Positions 22,924 through 27,851 of a stretch of 27,851 bases of DNA are shown piece after piece (positions within the stretch are counted from its first letter, which is position 1; the number at the start of each line of letters is the position of its first letter). A program made the position numbers and the translations under genes. Below the pieces are notes generated by a model. It had not been told where the DNA came from. It saw only the letters and a program-made list of their open reading frames with translations, and made no database searches. Source of the stretch: a virus; IMG/VR virus record IMGVR_UViG_3300048597_000628, positions 1 to 27,851 of that record; one strand, written 5' to 3'.

Positions 22924-24963
22924 TCAGCGCAGCCATCCCGAGCGGCGCCTCAACCACACATCATCGCGCGAGGGAGCAGGTCGCTGCCCCTCGCGTTTCT
23001 TGTTTCGTGACATCATGACACGAGACTGCGTTGAGGGACTTGAATCCCTCAGTTCGGTTTCAAGCGCCTGCCACCGATCATCCGACCAGCGATCAACGCC
23101 GATGATCCAGGCCGCTGCCCTGGCATAGACACGGGCATCGAGCGCTTCGTTGCGTTCGCGGAGCTTCTGCCACTCGAGACGCTGGAAGCCCCGCTTGTTT
23201 TTGACCGTGACAAGCTGCTCGCCCACGAACTGCTTGCACCACTCGCTGTCCGCCCAGCCTGGCAGGTGGATGGTGCCGGGTGGATGCGTGATGCCCGTAG
23301 TGATTTCTTCGTCCGTCGGACGTTCAAGCCGCAGGAAGCGGTAGGTCTCGGCCTTGAAGGTCGACACCGCCACGGTCCAGAGCCTCGCACCACGACGCAG
23401 GCGCTTCCCGTTGTCGGTGGCATCCACATAGGTAGGTCCCGAGACCGGGCTTGCCCGGTTGAAACCTTCGACGCCTTTTATGGGAGCAACTTGCGCGAAC
23501 CCCGCACGGCGTGACCAGGCATAGACCGCAGGCGCCTCATAACCCGTATCAATCGCCAGTTTATGGATCTTGAGGTCAGCGCCGGTCTCGTGGCGCCAGG
23601 TTCGGTTCAATACCACGCCGAGTTCTACCCAGCTGGCCTGCTGACCGGGCCCACCTTCGATCACGATATGATCAATCAACCAGCTTTCCAGCCCCCGCCC
23701 CCAGGCCCAGACATCGATCTCGATCCGGTCCTTTTGCACGTCAGCACCGGCGGTCAGGAGCAGTCCGCCGGCCGGCACGATGCCGGCCTTCCAGCTTTCG
23801 CGGCGGTCGTAAAGGCGCTGCCAGTCAGGTGCTTCGCCCGATTCCATCCAGGTTTCGCCCAGCAGCACGTTCTTGGCCGTCTTCAAGGCGGCATCATTGT
23901 GCTGGGCGTCTTCCCAGCCCCGGGCGATATCGGACCAGCTGGTCCAGCCCACGGGTGAATAGAGCGCTGAAAGATGATAGCCCCGTGTTCGGGGGTTGCT
24001 TCCCTCCGCAGTCGGCCGCCATTCGCCCTTGGCGAGCATCTCGGTTTTGGCTGCCTCACTGATCGGCTGGTCGCAAGACTCACAAGTATAAAGTGCTGTC
24101 TCAGGGTTGCCTTTGTCCCAGCGCAGCCGCTCAAACTGTAGCCACTGCATGGCCCCACAGTGCGGACAGGGCACGAAGTAGCGCCGCTGGTCGGAGGCCT
24201 CGTACTCGCGCTCGATCCGCGACAGACCCTTGATTGTGGGCGTCGAGACGAGAAACAGCTTCTTGCGGTGGCCGAAGGTCGCCGTTCGCGCTTCAGCCAG
24301 GGCAATCGGGTCCCCCTCGCCGTCGACATCGCCCGGATAGGCGTCAACTTCATCCAGAAATACATAACGCGCCGGCATGGACCTGAGCCCTGTCGCACTG
24401 TTAGCACCCGTCAGGATCAGCTGACCTCCGGGGAACCGCTTCGCCAACACCGTGTTGCCGCTGTCCCTTGACCGTGCTGGCGCAACAATCTTCCGAAGCT
24501 CGGCGCTTTCCTCGATCAACGGGTCAATTCGCTGCTGCGAATTGCGTTTCGCCAGTTCGACAGTGGGCTGGACCGCCAGGATCGGGCCCGGCGCCTGGTG
24601 GATAACAAAGCCGATGAAGTTGTTTCCAGCCTCCGTGGCGCCCGTCTGAGCTGCTTTCATGAACACCACCCGCTCGACCGGGCTCGAAGGCGACAGATTC
24701 TCCATGATCTCGCGCATGTATGGTGTTCTGGAGGTGCGGTACCGTCCGGCTTCCGCCGCTGCCCGGCCTGACAGGATCCGATAGGTATCGGCCCATTCCG
24801 CGACCGTCATCGGCGGGTCCGGCGTCAGGCCGTCGGTGAGGCTCCTCAGAAATGCGTGGTTGCCTTCGTATTCATGTGCCGCGGAGATTGAGTTCCTCGT
24901 GGGCTGAAGCCTTGAGCTGTTCCCGGACATGATGGGTGAGGAGTCCTTCGAGCTTGTGGACAT
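22924..24963 (-). CDS. terminase large subunit, GpA family
   Basis: Packaging motor ATPase and nuclease, up to 679 aa. The ATPase part shows the variant Walker A typical of GpA (KAAQTGATEAG, about 103-113) and Walker B (ARYVFLDEVDAYP, with Asp204-Glu205). Paired cysteines CPHC and CESC (266-297) form a likely zinc knuckle. The C-terminal nuclease domain includes LTAGADVQKDRIEIDVWAWG and AIDTGYEAPAVYAW. The start is uncertain: ATG at 24961-24963 gives a 92-base overlap with the small subunit, and ATG at 24928-24930 (11 residues shorter) is equally plausible. GpA-type terminases usually cut at cos sites, so the phage may have cohesive ends. Confidence 0.95.
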   Translation of the reverse strand: MSTSSKDSSPIMSGNSSRLQPTRNSISAAHEYEGNHAFLRSLTDGLTPDPPMTVAEWADTYRILSGRAAAEAGRYRTSRTPYMREIMENLSPSSPVERVVFMKAAQTGATEAGNNFIGFVIHQAPGPILAVQPTVELAKRNSQQRIDPLIEESAELRKIVAPARSRDSGNTVLAKRFPGGQLILTGANSATGLRSMPARYVFLDEVDAYPGDVDGEGDPIALAEARTATFGHRKKLFLVSTPTIKGLSRIEREYEASDQRRYFVPCPHCGAMQWLQFERLRWDKGNPETALYTCESCDQPISEAAKTEMLAKGEWRPTAEGSNPRTRGYHLSALYSPVGWTSWSDIARGWEDAQHNDAALKTAKNVLLGETWMESGEAPDWQRLYDRRESWKAGIVPAGGLLLTAGADVQKDRIEIDVWAWGRGLESWLIDHIVIEGGPGQQASWVELGVVLNRTWRHETGADLKIHKLAIDTGYEAPAVYAWSRRAGFAQVAPIKGVEGFNRASPVSGPTYVDATDNGKRLRRGARLWTVAVSTFKAETYRFLRLERPTDEEITTGITHPPGTIHLPGWADSEWCKQFVGEQLVTVKNKRGFQRLEWQKLRERNEALDARVYARAAAWIIGVDRWSDDRWQALETELRDSSPSTQSRVMMSRNKKREGQRPAPSRDDVWLRRRSGWLR

Positions 24964-25420
24964 CCACCCCGAGGTCCGCCGCCATCAAGGCTGCAACCCG
25001 TGCCGGCCAGTTGCCCCAGGCATCCCGAAGCCGCCTTGCGAAGGCAAAGCCCTGTTCGATTGCATAGTCTCGTTCGACCACCTCGCCCTTCTCGCGCCGG
25101 AGCTTCTCGCGGAGCAGCTGCACGGTCAGAACCTTCTCCGCCGTCCTGGCATGGAGGTAGCTCATGCCGCCGACGACCGGTGATCCCACTTCCGAGAGCG
25201 TGTCTCGAACGGCTCCCACTGCTGCTGTGGGCACAGGCTTGAGCTTAGCTGCCTCGCGCACCTTGGACGGGTCTGCATTCTGCACCCAGCTCCGGTCGGC
25301 CTTCGCCGCGTCGATGCTGCCATCCGGCTCCAGCGTCAACCGGCCCGACGAGACCGCCTTGCGCACAGCCGTGTGGCTGACACCCCTCTGAGCTGCATAG
25401 GCGCGGATTGACAATCCCAT
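24872..25420 (-). CDS. terminase small subunit, Nu1-like
   Basis: A 182-aa protein starting at the ATG at 25418-25420. The N-terminus is a DNA-binding helix-turn-helix or winged helix (MGLSIRAYAAQRGVSHTAVR, then KAVSSGRL), the fold lambda gpNu1 uses to bind cos. The middle carries a helix (YLHARTAEKVLTVQLLREKL, then RREKGEVV) that fits the Nu1 assembly region. The C-terminal helices (FARRLRDAWGNWPARVAALM) should contact the large subunit. It overlaps the large terminase gene by up to 92 bases and is the first gene of the packaging operon. The divergent region 25421-25528 should hold its promoter, but I cannot pick out a convincing one. Confidence 0.9.
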   Translation of the reverse strand: MGLSIRAYAAQRGVSHTAVRKAVSSGRLTLEPDGSIDAAKADRSWVQNADPSKVREAAKLKPVPTAAVGAVRDTLSEVGSPVVGGMSYLHARTAEKVLTVQLLREKLRREKGEVVERDYAIEQGFAFARRLRDAWGNWPARVAALMAADLGVDVHKLEGLLTHHVREQLKASAHEELNLRGT

Positions 25421-25440
25421 GGATGCACTGCCCTCAAGAA

Positions 25441-25455
25441 AGCAATCTCATTGCT
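25441..25455. promoter_or_regulatory. short palindrome in the divergent promoter region
   Basis: AGCAAT-CTC-ATTGCT is a perfect 6-bp inverted repeat midway between the divergent terminase and plus-strand 74-aa genes. Its place suits an operator controlling one or both directions, but the arms are short and it could be chance. Confidence 0.25.
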
Positions 25456-25528
25456 GCTTATCGACTGGATAATCAGATGCGATGGAGCAAGTGTCTGACC
25501 ATCAGATCGACCACCTGGAAGACCCATA

Positions 25529-25753
25529 ATGATGCGCAAACCCCGAGACAACAGTAAGGCAGTCGCCGCCTTCATGGCGAAAAGGGCCGAGATCGACGCC
25601 ATGCTGGTAAGACTCATGGATCTCAGCGCCGACCACTTTGACGTCTCTCCAGACACCCTGCAGTGGGGGCACGTCGACAGCCTCGAGCACTATGCCGAGC
25701 TCCTGAAACGCATCACCGACGCCGCCTTTCAGGAAGGTGAACACGCCACGTAG
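25529..25753 (+). CDS. small conserved hypothetical protein
   Basis: A 74-aa protein with two adjacent ATG codons at 25529 and 25532; GGAAG lies about eight bases upstream of the first. It is almost entirely helical (NSKAVAAFMAKRAEIDAMLV), with a central acidic section (SADHFDVSPDTLQWGHVDSL) and a closing helix (HYAELLKRITDAAFQEGEHA). I recall close relatives next to DUF3489 genes in rhizobial genomes and prophages, but no function. The pair with the next gene, 106 bases apart on the same strand, suggests a two-gene unit. Confidence 0.75.
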   Translation: MMRKPRDNSKAVAAFMAKRAEIDAMLVRLMDLSADHFDVSPDTLQWGHVDSLEHYAELLKRITDAAFQEGEHAT

Positions 25754-25805
25754 CGCGGCATGACGAGGCACGTGTCGCTCCGCCTCGCGCGTGTCGCGGG
25801 GCTTG

Positions 25806-25833
25806 GGCTCATAGGAGCCGGCAGTCCAGCCGG
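25806..25833 (+). promoter_or_regulatory. two overlapping hairpins before the DUF3489 gene
   Basis: GGCTC-ATAG-GAGCC (25806-25819) and CCGGC-AGTCCA-GCCGG (25818-25833) share two bases, so both cannot form fully at once. They end about a dozen bases before the AAGGAG ribosome-binding site of the DUF3489 gene. An attenuator-like or RNA-switch role is possible but untested. Confidence 0.25.
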
Positions 25834-25859
25834 TCCGGAACCCCGAAGGAGCGAGACCC

Positions 25860-26327
25860 ATGAAGAAATTCACCGACGCCGAGCAGGTCATTCTCACCGC
25901 CGTCGCCCGCAACAACGGCGCGGTGCCCACTCGAGAACGATCCGGCTCCAAGGTCGACCCCCGCGTCTACGGTGCGGCAATTGCCAGCCTCATCCGGAAA
26001 GGCATGCTGAAACCGCGCGGGCCCGCCCGCGAGGGCGACTATGCCAAGGACGGGCAGAAGCTCGTGCTGGCGAAGATCGACACCGAAGTCGAGACGCCGC
26101 CCCCCGCTCTGAAGGAACGCAAGACCCGTGAGGGAACGAAACAGGCTCTCCTGATCCAGATGCTGAAGCGCGCCGAAGGTGCAACCATTGATGAGATCGT
26201 GAGTGCCACGGGATGGCAATCACACACCGCGAGGGGCGCGATGGCCGGGGCGCTCAAGAAGAAACTTGTGCTCACCATCACATCCGAGAAGGACGACGCC
26301 CGAGGACGCGTCTATCGCATCATTTGA
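25860..26327 (+). CDS. DUF3489 protein
   Basis: A 155-aa protein starting at the ATG at 25860-25862, with AAGGAG about nine bases upstream. The C-terminal 65 residues match DUF3489 strongly: GTKQALLIQMLKRAEGATID, then EIVSATGWQSHTARGAMAGA, KKKLVLTITSEK and GRVYRI. This has the form of a winged helix (helix, helix with TGW, then a beta wing). The N-terminal 65 residues may form another small winged-helix-like domain (DAEQVILTAVARNNGAVP). DNA binding is likely, but targets are unknown. Its end overlaps the convergent DUF7220 gene by eight bases, with a strong hairpin just after. Confidence 0.9.
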   Translation: MKKFTDAEQVILTAVARNNGAVPTRERSGSKVDPRVYGAAIASLIRKGMLKPRGPAREGDYAKDGQKLVLAKIDTEVETPPPALKERKTREGTKQALLIQMLKRAEGATIDEIVSATGWQSHTARGAMAGALKKKLVLTITSEKDDARGRVYRII

Positions 26328-26586
26328 ACGCAGATAGCCCTGTTGCACAGAAGCCCGCAGCACATGCGGGCTTCATGCGTTCATTGACCGCATTGAAGAA
26401 GCGCCGCAGCCCGTGGGACCTGCAGAGAGAAACCGCAGTGAAGATCAATCCGATGATCAGATTGTCGCTGAGCGATGCCGCAAGACCGAAGAGCGGAAAC
26501 ACCAGAAGCTGCGTGATGACCGCGACGGCAAATCCCACCATGATGTTCGCGACCGACTCCACGAGCGACATTATGCGCGTCTGCAT
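26320..26586 (-). CDS. DUF7220-like small membrane protein
   Basis: An 88-aa protein whose ATG (26584-26586) shares one base with the stop of the methyltransferase gene (TGATG). Two hydrophobic helices are visible, about 10-35 (ANIMVGFAVAVITQLLVFPL) and about 40-55 (NLIIGLIFTAVSL), with the conserved-looking MSLVES start and FPLFGLAASLSDN turn that I associate with DUF7220. The function of the family is unknown. The last 20 or so residues (MKPACAAGFCATGLSAFK) look unlike the family and are encoded partly by a 10-bp hairpin, so the coding end may have been extended. Confidence 0.75.
   Translation of the reverse strand: MQTRIMSLVESVANIMVGFAVAVITQLLVFPLFGLAASLSDNLIIGLIFTAVSLCRSHGLRRFFNAVNERMKPACAAGFCATGLSAFK
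26350..26374. terminator. strong hairpin, bidirectional terminator candidate
   Basis: A perfect 10-bp inverted repeat with a 5-base loop (GAAGCCCGCA-GCACA-TGCGGGCTTC). It starts 22 bases after the DUF3489 stop on the plus strand and lies inside the last codons of the convergent DUF7220 gene. No T-run follows on either strand, so termination may be weak or protein-assisted. It suits insulation of two convergent units. Confidence 0.55.
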
Positions 26587-27851
26587 CAGGCGGCGTTCTT
26601 CGCAAGGCGTTCAGACTTCAGATCGCCATAGGTCCGGTCCTCGCCATCGAGAACCGCCACTCCCCCCGTTAGATTCTGCCAGCGCTCAACAATCACATCG
26701 ACATACTTCGGATCGAGTTCGAGGAGCCTCGCCGACCGACCGGTTCGTTCGGCAGCAATCAGCGTGGTGCCGGAGCCCCCGAACAGATCCAGCACGATGT
26801 CCCGGCTCTTGCTGCTGTTGCGGATCGCCCGCTCGACCAGTTCAACCGGTTTCATGGTGGGGTGCAGGTCATTGACCCGCGGCTTGTCCACGAACCAGAC
26901 GTCGCCCTGGTCACGCGCACCACACCAGAAATGGTCAGCACCCTGCTTCCATCCATAGAGGATCGGTTCGTACTGGCGCTGGTAGTCTGCGCGTCCGAGC
27001 GTGAAGGTGTTCTTGGCCCAGATGACAAAGGTCGACCACTTGCCACCGGCGTCGGTGAAGGCCTTCTGCAGGGTGTGAAGCTCGGACGAGCTCATGCAGA
27101 TGTAGCAGCCGCCCTTCGTCACCGTCAGCATGTTGACGCAGGAGTCGTAGAGGAACTGATAGAATCCGTCGCCCAGGGCATCGTTTAGGATGCGGCGGTC
27201 TTTCCCCTGCAGCTTCCCCTTGGCACCGTTGCCGTAGTCCACGTTGTAGGGCGGATCGGTGAAGACCATGTCAGCTAGCTGGCCATCCATCAGGCGTTCG
27301 ACATCTGAGAGGACGGTGGCGTCGCCACAGAGCAACCGATGGCTGCAGAGAATCCACAGGTCGCCTGGCCTGGAGACCGGCTCCGCGGGAACCTCAGGGA
27401 GCTCCCCCTCATCGGATTCCGCACTGGCATCGACGTCGATCCCGGCGAGGTAGCGCTCAAGGTCTTCAGCTCCGAATCCCAGGACATCAAGTTCGAAATC
27501 CGAGGCATCGAGGTCACGGACGAGGTTCGACAGTGCAACTTCATCCCAGCCTGCGTTGAGTGCCAGCTGATTGTCGGCAATGACCAGCGCCTTTCGCTGC
27601 GCCGCCGAAAGGTGCCCCAGGCGAATGACTGGAACTTCCCGCAGCTGAAGGCGTTTCGCAGCTTCGAGCCGGCCGTGCCCCGCAATGATCGTGCCATCCG
27701 CATCAACCAGGATCGGATTGGTCCAACCGAACTCGCGTATGCTCGCGGCGATCTGATCAACCTGGGCATCCGAATGCGTGCGCGGGTTGCCGGCAAATCC
27801 TGTCAAGGCGGTCACATCCACGCGCTCGAGGGCGTAGCTCTCGGGGATCAT
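26586..27851 (-). CDS. ParB-like / N6-adenine DNA methyltransferase fusion
   Basis: A 421-aa protein whose ATG is the last three bases of the window, so a start further upstream cannot be excluded. The N-terminal 135 residues form a ParB/Srx-like domain (NPRTHSDAQVDQIAASIREF and GTIIAGHGRLEAAKRL). The C-terminal part is a beta-class DNA methyltransferase: the catalytic DPPY at 199-202 (VFTDPPYNVDYG) precedes the AdoMet-binding FGGSG at 357-361, with HPTMKP at 330-335. DPPY enzymes methylate adenine N6, or sometimes cytosine N4, and the target is unknown. Such ParB-methyltransferase fusions are common in alphaproteobacterial prophages, where they may protect phage DNA from restriction or mark packaging sites. 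No restriction enzyme is seen. Confidence 0.93.
   Translation of the reverse strand: MIPESYALERVDVTALTGFAGNPRTHSDAQVDQIAASIREFGWTNPILVDADGTIIAGHGRLEAAKRLQLREVPVIRLGHLSAAQRKALVIADNQLALNAGWDEVALSNLVRDLDASDFELDVLGFGAEDLERYLAGIDVDASAESDEGELPEVPAEPVSRPGDLWILCSHRLLCGDATVLSDVERLMDGQLADMVFTDPPYNVDYGNGAKGKLQGKDRRILNDALGDGFYQFLYDSCVNMLTVTKGGCYICMSSSELHTLQKAFTDAGGKWSTFVIWAKNTFTLGRADYQRQYEPILYGWKQGADHFWCGARDQGDVWFVDKPRVNDLHPTMKPVELVERAIRNSSKSRDIVLDLFGGSGTTLIAAERTGRSARLLELDPKYVDVIVERWQNLTGGVAVLDGEDRTYGDLKSERLAKNAA

Noticed and set aside
25760-26131. 123-aa plus-strand frame overlapping the DUF3489 gene
   Set aside because: It runs in another frame of the DUF3489 gene and is Arg/His-rich in the manner of a frame shadow.
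1-27851. Search for integrase, attachment repeats, tRNA, insertion sequences and anti-phage defence genes
   Set aside because: None could be recognised; the only DNA-modifying enzyme is the methyltransferase at the right edge.

Overview
The window is the late, virion-building part of a siphovirus-type prophage in a GC-rich alphaproteobacterium. Small families typical of Hyphomicrobiales/Rhizobiaceae (DUF3489, DUF7220, DUF6127 and a 74-aa companion protein) point to a rhizobial-type host. That placement is inference from remembered families, with no database search. No integrase, attachment site, repressor, tRNA, rRNA or CRISPR array is visible, so the prophage ends and the lysogeny module lie outside.

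Almost all phage genes are on the minus strand and read from the right edge to the left. From right to left: a ParB-like/DNA methyltransferase fusion and a DUF7220 membrane protein (26320-27851); two small plus-strand genes, one of them DUF3489 (25529-26327); DNA packaging (small terminase, GpA-type large terminase); gpW-like head-tail joiner, lambda-type portal, a prohead protease/major capsid fusion and a DUF2190 decoration protein (17868-22088); a poorly characterised stretch (17123-17867); an adhesion cassette with a small baseplate-like protein, a collagen-like fibre and two paralogous LamG-like proteins (12807-17122); connector/terminator candidates and a tail tube with a C-terminal Ig-like domain (10944-12807); the G/GT tail-assembly chaperone pair, joined by a candidate -1 frameshift (10317-10927); a DUF6441-like protein and a 935-aa tape measure (5342-8787); tail-tip/hub genes (2320-5338) and a distal fibre (1388-2305); and a lysis cassette of DUF6127 protein, GH24 endolysin and spanin-like protein (1-1225). 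Most joins are ATGA or TGATG overlaps, as expected for one long translationally coupled late operon.

Two plus-strand islands break this operon and look like morons (extra genes with their own control). One is an FAD-dependent amine/amino-acid oxidoreductase between the tail chaperones and the tape-measure region (8936-10261). The other is a cold-shock protein with its own hairpin terminator, followed by a lysine-rich histone-H1-like protein with a C-terminal helix-turn-helix, between gpW and the large terminase (22339-22920).

The most distinctive points are: the protease-capsid fusion with a strong internal ribosome-binding site that could make free capsid protein; a perfect X_XXY_YYZ slippery heptamer (CCCTTTC) in the chaperone gene; the collagen/lectin cassette lying between head and connector genes rather than at the tail tip; the oxidoreductase and the cold-shock/H1-like islands; and ten consecutive 11-residue repeats in the tape measure. 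No clearly new defence or mobile system was identified.
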